NCBI RefSeq assembly: GCF_004331485.1
Contig: NZ_SJKD01000003.1
Location: 1 to 64,000 of the forward strand
Source: Kribbella capetownensis
GTDB taxonomy: Bacteria; Actinomycetota; Actinomycetes; Propionibacteriales; Kribbellaceae
Reading direction: 5' to 3'
Length of the DNA: 64,000 bases
The stretch's first letter is position 1, and each line of letters begins with the position of its first letter. The notes below the pieces were generated by a model, which did not search any database, was not told the DNA's origin, and worked only from the letters and a program-made list of their open reading frames with translations. A program made the position numbers and the translations under genes. Positions 1 to 7,954 of this stretch are shown in pieces.

Positions 1-36
1 CCCGCACCCCCTGGCGCCTTCGCTTCGCTCGGCTTT

Positions 37-305
37 GCTGGGGTTGCTCGCCGAACGGACAGTGGCCGGCCGGGGTTGCCCGCCGCGTGACAGTTGCCGG
101 CCGGGGTTGCCCGCCGCAGGACAGTGGTCGGCTGGGGTTGGCCGCCGCGTTGATGGTTCCGGCTGGGGTTGGGTGCCGCGGGACAGTTGCCGGTGGTGGT
201 TGCTCGCCGCGTTGATGGTTCCGGCTGGGGTTGGGCGCCGCGGGACAGTTGCCGGTGGTGGTTGCTCGCCGCGTTGACGATTCCGCCTGGGGTTGGCCGC
301 CGTGT
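37..305. repeat. degenerate tandem repeat, 30/32-bp units in a 62-bp higher-order period
   Basis: Eight head-to-tail units lie at 57-88, 89-118, 119-150, 151-180, 181-212, 213-242, 243-274 and 275-305, preceded by a partial unit from 37. Units share a core like cagttgccggctggggttg and end near cgccgcg. The units at 181-212 and 243-274 are identical, and those at 151-180 and 213-242 differ at one base, so the array also repeats with a 62-bp period. Frames through it give only repetitive Gly/Arg/Trp-rich peptides, which I do not consider genes. The flanks at 1-36 and 306-386 show nothing I can name. Confidence 0.85.
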
Positions 306-386
306 AAACACCATCGAGAGCCCTCGGCCCGGCGCCCAACCCCCGCCGGAACCGTCGTCGCCGGTTGAGCGGTTGTGGTGGGGCTG

Positions 387-1232
387 TTAGGGGCGCAGGG
401 CTTTTAGGGCTACTGCTGTTAGGAGGAGGGCGGCGCCTGTGAGGGTGAGGGGGGTGGGGTGTTCGTGGAAGAGAACTACAGCTAGGGCTGTGGCTGTTAG
501 GGGTTCTAGTAGGGCTAGGACGGCTGCTGTTGAGGGGGTCAGGGTGCGGAGGCTTGTGTAGAAGAGGGTGTAGGCGAGGGCGGTGGGGATGAGGCCGAAG
601 TACGCGAGGGTTGGCCAGCTTGCGGCGTGTGGGATCAGGCCTTCTAGTAGGGCTAGGGGTAGGAGTGCCAGGGCTGCGGTGGTGAAGCCTAGGAGGGCTG
701 TGGTGGTGGGGGCTGGGTGGTTGCGGTTGAGCAGCGTGGTGGTGGCGTAGCCGGCTGCTGAGAGGAGGGAGAGGAGGATGCCGGGGAGGGATGTGGTGAT
801 GGCGGCGCCTGGGGCTGTCATCAGGAGGGTCAGGCCTAGGACTGCTAGCAGGAGGGCCGGCGTGATGCGTTCTCGGGTTGCCGCGGCTATGAAGAGAGGG
901 CCTGCGCCTAGGGAGACGACGGTGGCCACTGCCACGCCTACGCGGGGTATGGCGGCGAAGTAGCCGAGTTGGCAGGCGGTCAGACCTAGGCCGGTGAAGA
1001 TGTATTGCCTTGGCGCGGCCATGAAGGTGGCGCGGATGGGGGTCCTGGTGAAGAGGCGGTTGGCCAGGAGGAGCCAGGCGGCGCCGGTGGCCAGGCGCCA
1101 GAAGGAGATGGCGGTGGACGTCAGGCCGCTGGATTGGAACAGCAGGGCGCCGGTGGGACCGCCGGTGCCCCAGGCGAGGCCGGCCAGGGCAACATAGGCG
1201 AGGGCGCGCGTCTTCGTGGGTCGGTGCAGCAT
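387..1232 (-). CDS. EamA/DMT-family membrane transporter
   Basis: This 281-residue protein is almost entirely hydrophobic, with about ten predicted membrane helices. It has the two-fold EamA repeat layout of drug/metabolite transporters of the RhtA/YdcZ-like class. The N-terminus contains the family-typical LAGLAWGTGGPTGALL stretch, and a GLTACQLGYFAAI-type segment follows near residue 85. Such proteins export amino acids or small metabolites, but the substrate cannot be read from sequence. The gene stands alone on the minus strand. Its codon use is unusual for this window: the C-terminal 45 codons contain at least seven CTA Leu codons plus many ACA, GTA and GCA codons, whereas neighbours use CTG/CTC, ACC and GTC. 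That suggests relaxed selection or recent acquisition. ATG 1232 is the natural start. Confidence 0.8.
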   Translation of the reverse strand: MLHRPTKTRALAYVALAGLAWGTGGPTGALLFQSSGLTSTAISFWRLATGAAWLLLANRLFTRTPIRATFMAAPRQYIFTGLGLTACQLGYFAAIPRVGVAVATVVSLGAGPLFIAAATRERITPALLLAVLGLTLLMTAPGAAITTSLPGILLSLLSAAGYATTTLLNRNHPAPTTTALLGFTTAALALLPLALLEGLIPHAASWPTLAYFGLIPTALAYTLFYTSLRTLTPSTAAVLALLEPLTATALAVVLFHEHPTPLTLTGAALLLTAVALKALRP

Positions 1233-1289
1233 CGAAGTACTCCGGGATGTTCGCGGGAGAGGTGGGTCGTCTGCGAACAGCCCGAAGAA

Positions 1290-1343
1290 GCCCAGGTCAG
1301 AACCTGGGCGCTAACCGAGTGACCGTCCGCCTAAGCGGCGGTC
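1290..1343 (-). terminator. two hairpins after the SDR gene
   Basis: Two stems follow the stop of the minus-strand SDR gene (1408). Read on the plus strand, 1290-1296/1303-1309 is gcccagg with its complement around a 6-nt loop. The region 1321-1330/1335-1343 pairs gaccgtccgc with gcggcggtc around ctaa. No U-tract is obvious, as is common in high-GC actinobacteria, so they are proposed terminators only. Confidence 0.45.
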
Positions 1344-1407
1344 GGCGGGGTGATGATGCGATGCACGGGCAGGACCTTAGCCCGAAAGCGTGAGCCGGCC
1401 GAGCGAA

Positions 1408-2151
1408 TTACATCCGCAGCTGGGAGCCGCCGTTGAAGTCGAGGACGGTGCCGGTGGCGAACTCGGCTTCTGGCGACGCCAGGTAGAAGATCGCCGCCGC
1501 GACCTCGGACGGGTCGGCGACGCGTTCTAGCGGGCTCTCCATCCGGCGGCGGTCGTACCCTTCGCCGGTCAGGTGTACGGCGGCCATGTCGGTGGTCGTC
1601 CAGCCGGGTGCGATCGCTGTCACGGCGATGCCTTCCGGGCCCAGCGCGCGGGCCAGCGATTGGGTGAACGACACGATGCCCGCCTTCGAGGCGCCGTACG
1701 CGGGCTGGTTGGGCTCGCCGCGGAAGGCGCCGCGGGATGAGACATTGACGATCCGCCCGCCGCGGCCCAGGTGCCGGACCGCGCACCAGGTGACGTTCGA
1801 CGGGCCGACGAGATTCACCGCGAGGGTGTCCGCCCAAGCCTGCTGCCATTCGGCGTACGTCGCTTCGCGGATGCGGTGCGGGTGGTAGACGCCGGCGTTG
1901 TTCACGAGTACGTCGATCCCGCCCAGAGCAGCCGCGGCGTCGTCGACCATCGTCTGGATCGCGTCCGGATCAGCCAGATCAGCCTGCGCGAGCACATGTC
2001 CCGAGCCCGGCAACGACTTCAGCACAGCCTCGGCAGCCTCGGCGGAGGCTCCATAGTGCACAGCAACCCGGTCCCCCGCGGCCGCAAACGCCTGCGCCGT
2101 CGCCGCCCCGATCCCCCGCGACGCCCCGGTCACCAACACAGCACGGTCCAT
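1408..2151 (-). CDS. short-chain dehydrogenase/reductase (SDR)
   Basis: A classical 247-residue SDR with an NAD(P)-binding Rossmann fold. TGASRGIG is at about residues 8-15, NNAG near residue 85, the catalytic Ser is in NVSSRG, and the YxxxK pair is in YGASKAG. The fold ends in the usual GG-containing tail. It probably interconverts an alcohol and a ketone, as 3-oxoacyl-ACP reductase-like proteins do, but the substrate is unknown. I chose ATG 2151 because it directly precedes the Rossmann motif and has a GAAAGGA ribosome site upstream; an in-frame TTG at 2181 is less likely. It lies 30 bp downstream of rsgA and is probably cotranscribed with it. Confidence 0.85.
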   Translation of the reverse strand: MDRAVLVTGASRGIGAATAQAFAAAGDRVAVHYGASAEAAEAVLKSLPGSGHVLAQADLADPDAIQTMVDDAAAALGGIDVLVNNAGVYHPHRIREATYAEWQQAWADTLAVNLVGPSNVTWCAVRHLGRGGRIVNVSSRGAFRGEPNQPAYGASKAGIVSFTQSLARALGPEGIAVTAIAPGWTTTDMAAVHLTGEGYDRRRMESPLERVADPSEVAAAIFYLASPEAEFATGTVLDFNGGSQLRM

Positions 2152-2181
2152 GCTCCCGATCCTTTCATCGGGAGCACCCAA

Positions 2182-3249
2182 CTACTGGCGCGGGTTCACG
2201 TCGCGGCGGTAGGCCTTGGTCTGGCGGGCCCATTGTTTCTTGGCTTCGGCGCGGAGACGGAGGTTGTTGCGGCGGGCCATGAACGCGGCCTCGCGCTGCA
2301 GCTTGGTCCAGCTCTCGAAGCGGCGGATCGGCAGCGTGCCGTCCTCCAGCGCGGCCCGCACAGCGCACCCGGGCTCGGTGGCATGCGCACAGTCCTTGAA
2401 CTTGCACTGCTCAGCCAGGGCCGTGATGTCCGGGAACGCCGCAGCCAGTCCCTCACCGGACTCCTGCAGACCGATCCCCCGCAGTCCAGGCGTGTCGATG
2501 ACGACGCCGCCATTCGGCAGCACGATCAGCTCGCGCCGGACCGACGTGTGCCGGCCCTTGCCGTCTTCACGGATGTCCTGCACGTCCAGCAATTCCACAC
2601 CGGCCAGTGCGTTCACCAACGACGACTTCCCCGCACCACTCGACCCGAGCAGCGCCACAGTCGCGTCACCATCCAGCACCGCCTGCACCGACTCCAGGCC
2701 CTGACCAGTCGTCGCACTGCACACCAGTACGTCGGCACCCGGCGCAGCGCGGGCCACGTCCTCAGCGAGGGCGTCGGCATCGCCGACAAGGTCCGACTTG
2801 GTCAGTACGACGACCGGCCGAGCACCGCTCTCCCACGCCAGCGCGAGGAAGCGCTCGATCCGGACGATGTTCGGCTCCGGGACCAGACCGACGACGATCG
2901 CGATCACGTCGACGTTGGCCGCGAGCACCTGGCCTCTGGACGAACCACCGACCTCCGCGCGCACGATCGCCGTACGCCGTGGGGCCAGCGACTCGACCGT
3001 CATCCGGTCGTCCGGCCAGTGCCGCAGTACGGCCCAATCCCCTGTACACGGGCCGGCCTGGTGGTCACTGGCGATCGCGGCGAGGAGCGCACTGGACCAC
3101 GAGGCGCGGACCGGGCCGTCCTCGGTGAGTACCGTCGCCAGGCCCTTGTCGACCCGGGAGACGCGACCCGGCACGAGCTCGGCCGGGACAGAGCTCAGGT
3201 AGTCGGCCGTGGAGCTGTCGAGTCCCAGGGCCTGAAGTGTGGCTGACAT
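2182..3249 (-). CDS. rsgA: ribosome small-subunit-dependent GTPase A
   Basis: This 355-residue circularly permuted GTPase acts in late 30S ribosome maturation. The GTPase motifs appear in permuted order: G4 (TKSD, near residue 152), then G1 (GSSGAGKSS, near 200), then G3 (DTPGLRG). The C-terminal zinc-binding motif CKFKDCAHATEPGC is the RsgA hallmark. The start at ATG 3249 follows a GAAAGG ribosome site; the frame is open farther upstream but that stretch is Arg/Pro-rich and not family-like. It is the first gene of an rsgA-SDR pair. Confidence 0.92.
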   Translation of the reverse strand: MSATLQALGLDSSTADYLSSVPAELVPGRVSRVDKGLATVLTEDGPVRASWSSALLAAIASDHQAGPCTGDWAVLRHWPDDRMTVESLAPRRTAIVRAEVGGSSRGQVLAANVDVIAIVVGLVPEPNIVRIERFLALAWESGARPVVVLTKSDLVGDADALAEDVARAAPGADVLVCSATTGQGLESVQAVLDGDATVALLGSSGAGKSSLVNALAGVELLDVQDIREDGKGRHTSVRRELIVLPNGGVVIDTPGLRGIGLQESGEGLAAAFPDITALAEQCKFKDCAHATEPGCAVRAALEDGTLPIRRFESWTKLQREAAFMARRNNLRLRAEAKKQWARQTKAYRRDVNPRQ

Positions 3250-3368
3250 CAGCGAACCTTTCGGAGGGTCCGGCCGCGAGGTCAGCTCAGCGGACGGACG
3301 GGGTGGGAGACATCGGCCCGATGGGCCTGATCCAAGCTCATGGCGGGCTCCTCCCTTCCAAGTCCTGC

Positions 3369-3386
3369 GGTCCTGGGTCCAGGACC
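3369..3386 (-). terminator. hairpin after yihY-like gene
   Basis: An 8-bp perfect inverted repeat (ggtcctgg / ccaggacc) with a 2-nt centre lies 12 bp beyond the stop of the minus-strand YihY-like gene, within the 148-bp gap before rsgA. It is a plausible factor-assisted terminator; no T-run is visible. The rest of the gap should hold the rsgA promoter but I could not assign one. Confidence 0.4.
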
Positions 3387-3397
3387 GGCTGATGGCG

Positions 3398-4672
3398 TCA
3401 GCGTAGGTCGTCGGTGTCAGATTGCGCACCGGGTTTTCCGACCGGCTCGGGCTTGCGCTGCGGCGCCGGCGCGGGGGCCGGCTCGGCGACCTCGGTCTTC
3501 GGTCCCGGCTCGACCCCCGGAGCTTTCGGCGGCCGGTCCGGCCGCGACTTGTCCGGCCCCGGCTTGTCCGGCGGGGGCCGATCCGCCGGCGGGGCCTTGG
3601 GTGGCTGATCCGCCGCCGGTACGCCGAGACCCTCGACCTTCCGCGCGACCTCGATCTCCGGCCGCTCCTGCTGAACCGGGGTCAGCGGGTTGTCGTGATG
3701 CGGCTCCGACTCCGCCTTCATCACCGGCTCGACCTCGTCCACGGTCTCCTTCACCGTCTCCGTCATCCGGACCTTGTGCGGCCACAGCCGGTCGACGACC
3801 GCGTTCAGCGCCGCGCCGATCAGCACCGCGATGGCGGTCATGTAGAGCCACATCAGTACGGCGATCGGTGCCGCCAGTGGACCGTAGATCGACGTACCGC
3901 CGACCGTGCTCTGCAGGATCCAGCGCAGTACGAAGCTGCCCAGGATCCAGATCGAGAGCGCCAGGAACGAGCCGGGCAGATCGGAGACCCAAGGGGTCCG
4001 CACCGGCACCGACAGGTGGTACAGGGTGTTCAAGAAGCCCGCGGACAGGATCGTGACGACGGGCCAGTACAGCTGGTTCAGGAAGTCGAGGCGGTGCGGC
4101 AGCAGGGCCTGGACGGCGTCCGGTCCGGCCAGCACCAGCGGGAGGACGATCACGCCGATCACCAGGGCGGCGCAGTACAGCGAGAACGACAGCGCCCGGG
4201 TCCGGACGATGCCGCGCTTGCCGCCCATCCCGTACATGATCGTGATGGTGTCGACGAACACGTTCAGCGCGCGGCTGCCGGACCACAGCGCGAGCACGAA
4301 ACCGATCGAGATGACGTCCGGACGGCCGCCGTTCAGGACCTGGTCCAGGGTCGGCTCGATCACATTCCTGATCGAGTCGTCGGTCAGCGCCCGGGCGGCC
4401 AGGTCGACGATCTGCTGCTTGATGTCGTTGATCGTCTCGACCTCGAACCACTTGCTCGCGATGTAACCGAGCGATCCGGCCAGTCCGAAGATGAGCGGCG
4501 GCAGCGAGAGGATCGCGTAGAACGCCCCCTCGGCCGCGAGACCGGTGACCCGGTAGCGCAGACACACCCCGACGGTCTGGGTGAGCAGCTTCCAGGTCGT
4601 CGCGGGGATCTTGCGGGCCCATGCCAATGAGAGGGAGCTCCCACCAGTGGGTCCTGCCCCTGAACGTGCCAT
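3398..4672 (-). CDS. YihY/BrkB-family inner membrane protein
   Basis: This 424-residue protein matches the YihY/virulence factor BrkB family. It has about six membrane helices between residues 30 and 310, with family-typical segments GAFYAILSLPPLIFGLAGS near the start and LPGSFLALSIWILGSF later. The last 110 residues are a Pro/Lys/Asp-rich cytoplasmic-type tail with repeated PDKP/PDRP units, probably disordered. The family is loosely linked to cell-envelope functions; its biochemistry is unsettled. ATG 4672 is only 18 bp from the divergent aidB start and has no ribosome site, so the mRNA is probably leaderless (-10 TACGGT on the minus strand at 4685-4680). The frame remains open through aidB, which I treat as a shadow. 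Confidence 0.8.
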   Translation of the reverse strand: MARSGAGPTGGSSLSLAWARKIPATTWKLLTQTVGVCLRYRVTGLAAEGAFYAILSLPPLIFGLAGSLGYIASKWFEVETINDIKQQIVDLAARALTDDSIRNVIEPTLDQVLNGGRPDVISIGFVLALWSGSRALNVFVDTITIMYGMGGKRGIVRTRALSFSLYCAALVIGVIVLPLVLAGPDAVQALLPHRLDFLNQLYWPVVTILSAGFLNTLYHLSVPVRTPWVSDLPGSFLALSIWILGSFVLRWILQSTVGGTSIYGPLAAPIAVLMWLYMTAIAVLIGAALNAVVDRLWPHKVRMTETVKETVDEVEPVMKAESEPHHDNPLTPVQQERPEIEVARKVEGLGVPAADQPPKAPPADRPPPDKPGPDKSRPDRPPKAPGVEPGPKTEVAEPAPAPAPQRKPEPVGKPGAQSDTDDLR

Positions 4673-4678
4673 ACCGCT

Positions 4679-4685
4679 TACCGTA
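4679..4685. promoter_or_regulatory. overlapping divergent -10 elements for yihY and aidB
   Basis: The whole intergenic gap is 18 bp (4673-4690). On the plus strand TACCGT (4679-4684) sits exactly at -12 to -7 if aidB begins at its ATG. On the minus strand TACGGT (4685-4680) sits at -13 to -8 relative to the yihY ATG. The two -10 boxes therefore occupy the same DNA, and both mRNAs would be leaderless. Confidence 0.5.
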
Positions 4686-4690
4686 CTGAC

Positions 4691-6316
4691 ATGGCGGACC
4701 CATTCGCGGTAACGAACCAGGCTCCCCCACTGCAAGGGGTGAACTTCTTCACGCGCGACACGGCACTCGGTGACGCTCTGCGCCCGTACACCGGCCTCGC
4801 GGACGATCCCGGGCTGACCCGGATCGGCGAGCTCGCGGGCTCTGAAGAGGCCCTCGCGCAGGCGCTCCCGGCGAACCAGAACCCACCCGTCCTGCGCACC
4901 CATGACCGGTACGGGAACCGGATCGACGAGGTCGAGTTCCACCCGTCCTGGCACTGGCTGATGGAGCGCGCCGTCGGCTTCGGGCTGCAGGCCGCGCCCT
5001 GGACGAGCGACCAGCCGTCGCCGCACCTGACCCGCGCGGCCGGCTTCTACGTCTGGTCCCAGGTCGAGCCCGGCCACGGCTGCCCGATCTCGATGACGTA
5101 CGCCGCCGTCCCCGCCCTCAGGGCCGACGAACGGCTCGCCAAGGAGTGGGTCCCACAGCTGGCCTCCACCCAGTACGACGTACGCCGGTTGCCTGCGGCC
5201 ACCAAGAGCGGCGTACTCGCGGGGATGGGAATGACCGAGAAGCAGGGCGGCTCGGACGTCCGGGCGAACCTGACCACCGCGACTCCGGCCGGTGACGACG
5301 GTGAATATCAGCTGAACGGGCACAAGTGGTTCTGCTCGGCGCCGCAGGTCGATGTGTTCCTGGTGCTGGCGCAGGCGCCGGACGGGCTGAGCTGCTTCGT
5401 CGTCCCGCGCGTGCTTGCCGACGGCAACCGGAACGCGTTTGCCCTGCAGCGGCTGAAGGACAAGCTCGGGAACCGGTCGAACGCGTCCAGCGAGGTCGAG
5501 TTCCACGGCACGGTCGGCTACCGCCTCGGCGACGAGGGCGCCGGGGTCCGCACGATCATCGAGATGGTCGCCGCGACCCGGCTCGACTGCGTCCTCGGCT
5601 CGGCCGCTCTCCAGCGGCGCGCACTGGTGGAGGCGGTGTGGCACACCCGCCATCGCTCGGCGTTCGGCGATCTGCTCGCCGATAAGCCCGCGATGCAGAA
5701 CGTGCTGGCTGACCTGGCGCTGGAGAGCGAGGCGGCGACGGCGCTCGGGATGCGGCTCGCGGCAGCGGTCGACGCGTCGATCAACGGCAACGAGCAGGAG
5801 GCCGCGTTCCGTCGGATCGGGCTGCCGCTGGCGAAGTTCTGGGTGAGTAAGCGGACGCCGTTCATGGCCGCCGAGGCTCTCGAGTGTCTCGGCGGGAACG
5901 GGTTCGTCGAGGAATCCGGGATGCCTCTGCTGTTCCGCGAGTCGCCGCTGAACTCGATCTGGGAAGGGTCGGGGAACGTGAACGCGCTCGACGTACTGCG
6001 AGCCCTCAGACGGCCGGAATCGCTCGAGGCGTGGCTGCTGGAAGTCGGCGCGGCGCGGGGTGCGGACGAGCGCCTCGACACGGCGGTGAACGACGTACTG
6101 CAAGCGCTTGCTGACGTCGAAGGTGCCGAGGCGGGAGCGCGTCGGTTGGCGGCGCGGATGGCGCTGTGCCTGCAGGCGTCGCTGCTCGTCCGGCACTCGA
6201 CTCCCGCGGTCGCGGACGCCTTCGTCGCGTCCCGGCTGGCGAACGACTGGGGCGGTGTCTTCGGCACTCTCCCGCGGACCACGCCGTTCGGCCTGATCAC
6301 CGACCGCAGCCTCTGA
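4691..6316 (+). CDS. aidB: AidB-like acyl-CoA dehydrogenase family protein
   Basis: A 541-residue flavoprotein of the acyl-CoA dehydrogenase superfamily, closest to the AidB branch. GMGMTEKQGGSDVRAN near residue 180 and the C-terminal GGNGFVEESGMPLLFRESP followed by WEGSGN are AidB-type signatures, and the length matches AidB (about 540) rather than ordinary acyl-CoA dehydrogenases (about 380). AidB of E. coli is a DNA-binding flavoprotein of the adaptive response to alkylation; whether this copy is involved in alkylation stress or in acyl-CoA oxidation is inference. There is no ribosome site before ATG 4691, and a TACCGT box ends 7 nt upstream, indicating a leaderless mRNA. Confidence 0.82.
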   Translation: MADPFAVTNQAPPLQGVNFFTRDTALGDALRPYTGLADDPGLTRIGELAGSEEALAQALPANQNPPVLRTHDRYGNRIDEVEFHPSWHWLMERAVGFGLQAAPWTSDQPSPHLTRAAGFYVWSQVEPGHGCPISMTYAAVPALRADERLAKEWVPQLASTQYDVRRLPAATKSGVLAGMGMTEKQGGSDVRANLTTATPAGDDGEYQLNGHKWFCSAPQVDVFLVLAQAPDGLSCFVVPRVLADGNRNAFALQRLKDKLGNRSNASSEVEFHGTVGYRLGDEGAGVRTIIEMVAATRLDCVLGSAALQRRALVEAVWHTRHRSAFGDLLADKPAMQNVLADLALESEAATALGMRLAAAVDASINGNEQEAAFRRIGLPLAKFWVSKRTPFMAAEALECLGGNGFVEESGMPLLFRESPLNSIWEGSGNVNALDVLRALRRPESLEAWLLEVGAARGADERLDTAVNDVLQALADVEGAEAGARRLAARMALCLQASLLVRHSTPAVADAFVASRLANDWGGVFGTLPRTTPFGLITDRSL

Positions 6317-6347
6317 CTCCGAGCCGCGGCCGCACGATAAGGTGGCC

Positions 6348-6425
6348 GCGTCGCGACTGGCGCGCTGAGGTGGAGAACCACCGGGGAGCGAAGACTGTCG
6401 GCACCGTGCGCCTGGGTGCCTACGA
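6348..6425 (+). ncRNA. ZTP (pfl-type) riboswitch upstream of glyA
   Basis: The 136-bp leader of glyA contains the conserved pfl/ZTP aptamer blocks in order: gcgtcgcgactggcg, then the gaggtgg/ccacc hairpin followed by the ggggagcg core, and after a variable linker the ccgtgcgcctgggtg block that forms the pseudoknot. This RNA class senses ZTP/ZMP, signals of low 10-formyl-tetrahydrofolate, and typically sits before one-carbon genes such as glyA. The aptamer ends about 30 nt before the ATG, leaving an aggaga ribosome site just downstream, so translational control is plausible. The assignment rests on sequence matching by eye, without a covariance search. Confidence 0.8.
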
Positions 6426-6452
6426 CCCACTGCAACCGCAGGAGAGACAACG

Positions 6453-7901
6453 ATGACTCAACCCTTCGATGCTGCCGCCGCGTCGGCCGCGTACAACAAC
6501 GCGCTCCAGGTGATCGCCGCGGTCGAACCCACCGTCGCCGGCGCGATCAAGGCCGAACTGGCCGACCAGCGCTCCTCGCTGAAGCTGATCGCGAGCGAGA
6601 ACTACGCCTCCCCCGCCACCTTGCTGACGATGGGCAACTGGCTCTCGGACAAGTACGCCGAGGGCACCATCGGGCACCGCTTCTACGCCGGCTGCCAGAA
6701 CATCGACACCGTCGAGCAGACCGCGGCCAAACACGCCACGGCGCTGTTCAACGCCCCGCACGCCTATGTCCAGCCGCACTCCGGCATCGACGCGAACCTG
6801 GTCGCCTTCTGGGCGATCCTGGCCCAGCGGATCGAGTCTCCGGCGCTGGCCGAGGCCGGCGTGAAGCACGTCAACGACCTGACCGAGGAGGACTGGTCCA
6901 AGCTCCGCCGGGCGTTCGGTGACCAGAAGATGCTCGGTATGTCGCTGGACGCCGGCGGCCACCTCACTCACGGCTTCCGGCCGAACATCTCCGGCAAGAT
7001 GTTCAACCAGAGCTCCTACGGCACCGACCCGGAGACCGGGCTGCTCGACTACGACGACGTTGCCCGGAAGGCACGGGAGTTCAAGCCGCTGATCCTGATC
7101 GCCGGCTACTCGGCGTACCCGCGGAAGGTGAACTTCGCGAAGATGCGCGAGATCGCCGACGAGGTCGGGGCGACGCTGATGGTCGACATGGCGCACTTCG
7201 CCGGCCTGGTCGCGGGCAAGGTCTTCACCGACGATTTCGACCCGATCCCGCACGCTCACGTCACCACCACGACCACACACAAGTCGCTGCGCGGCCCGCG
7301 CGGCGGCATGGTGCTCTGCCAGCCCGAGTACGCCGACGCCGTCGACCGCGGCTGCCCGATGGTTCTGGGCGGTCCGCTCGGCCAGACGATGGCGGCGAAG
7401 GCGGTCGCGCTGGCGGAGGCCCGGCAGCCGTCGTTCCAGGAGTACGCACAGGCGGTCGCCGACAACGCGGTCGTGCTCGCCGAGGGCCTGATGAAGCGTG
7501 GCGTCAAGCTCGTCACCGACGGCACCGAGAACCACCTGGTCCTGCTCGACGTCTCGTCGTACGGGATCACCGGGCGGCAGGCCGAGTCGGCGCTGCTCGA
7601 CGCGGGCATCGTGACGAACCGGAACGCCGTACCGCGCGACCCGAACGGCGCTTGGTACACCTCGGGCGTCCGGATCGGTACGCCGGCGCTGACCACGCGC
7701 GGCTTCGGGGCCGACGAGTTCGACCGGGTCGCCGAGCTGATGGTCGACGTACTGTCCTCGATCACGCCGACCACGACGTCCGCCGGTGCGCCGTCCAAGG
7801 CGAAGTACGTGCTGGCCGACGGTGTCGCCGACAAGGTCAGGGCCGCCTCGGCCGAAATGCTCGACAAGCACCCGCTGTACCCGGGCCTCGAGCTCAACTG
7901 A
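6453..7901 (+). CDS. glyA: serine hydroxymethyltransferase
   Basis: A PLP enzyme that converts serine plus tetrahydrofolate to glycine plus 5,10-methylene-tetrahydrofolate. The PLP lysine is in the [14 protein letters not shown] block near residue 275, and the N-terminal SENYASPAT segment is typical. At 482 residues it is about 55 longer than the standard bacterial enzyme. The extra sequence includes an insertion around residues 130-185 ([18 protein letters not shown] and following), a form I know from some actinobacteria. It is monocistronic, has an aggaga ribosome site, is preceded by a ZTP riboswitch and is followed by a strong hairpin. Confidence 0.95.
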   Translation: MTQPFDAAAASAAYNNALQVIAAVEPTVAGAIKAELADQRSSLKLIASENYASPATLLTMGNWLSDKYAEGTIGHRFYAGCQNIDTVEQTAAKHATALFNAPHAYVQPHSGIDANLVAFWAILAQRIESPALAEAGVKHVNDLTEEDWSKLRRAFGDQKMLGMSLDAGGHLTHGFRPNISGKMFNQSSYGTDPETGLLDYDDVARKAREFKPLILIAGYSAYPRKVNFAKMREIADEVGATLMVDMAHFAGLVAGKVFTDDFDPIPHAHVTTTTTHKSLRGPRGGMVLCQPEYADAVDRGCPMVLGGPLGQTMAAKAVALAEARQPSFQEYAQAVADNAVVLAEGLMKRGVKLVTDGTENHLVLLDVSSYGITGRQAESALLDAGIVTNRNAVPRDPNGAWYTSGVRIGTPALTTRGFGADEFDRVAELMVDVLSSITPTTTSAGAPSKAKYVLADGVADKVRAASAEMLDKHPLYPGLELN

Positions 7902-7910
7902 GCCCATCGC

Positions 7911-7945
7911 GCGGCGCCCGCTCTCCCCTCGGGAGCGGGCGCCGC
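7911..7945. terminator. bidirectional terminator between glyA and DHA2 exporter
   Basis: A 13-bp perfect stem (gcggcgcccgctc and its complement) with a 9-nt loop lies between the convergent stops of glyA (7901) and the MFS exporter (7955). Its position and symmetry suit termination in both directions. Confidence 0.75.
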
Positions 7946-7954
7946 GCTGCTGTG

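Noticed and set aside
57..305. Tandem repeat considered as a CRISPR array.
   Set aside because: Units are contiguous with no unique spacers and no cas genes are nearby.
4673..6430. Minus-strand frame open through the whole aidB gene, continuous with yihY (1010 residues in all).
   Set aside because: It mirrors aidB codons, is Arg/Val/Gly-rich without family features, and YihY homologues begin at the 4672 start.
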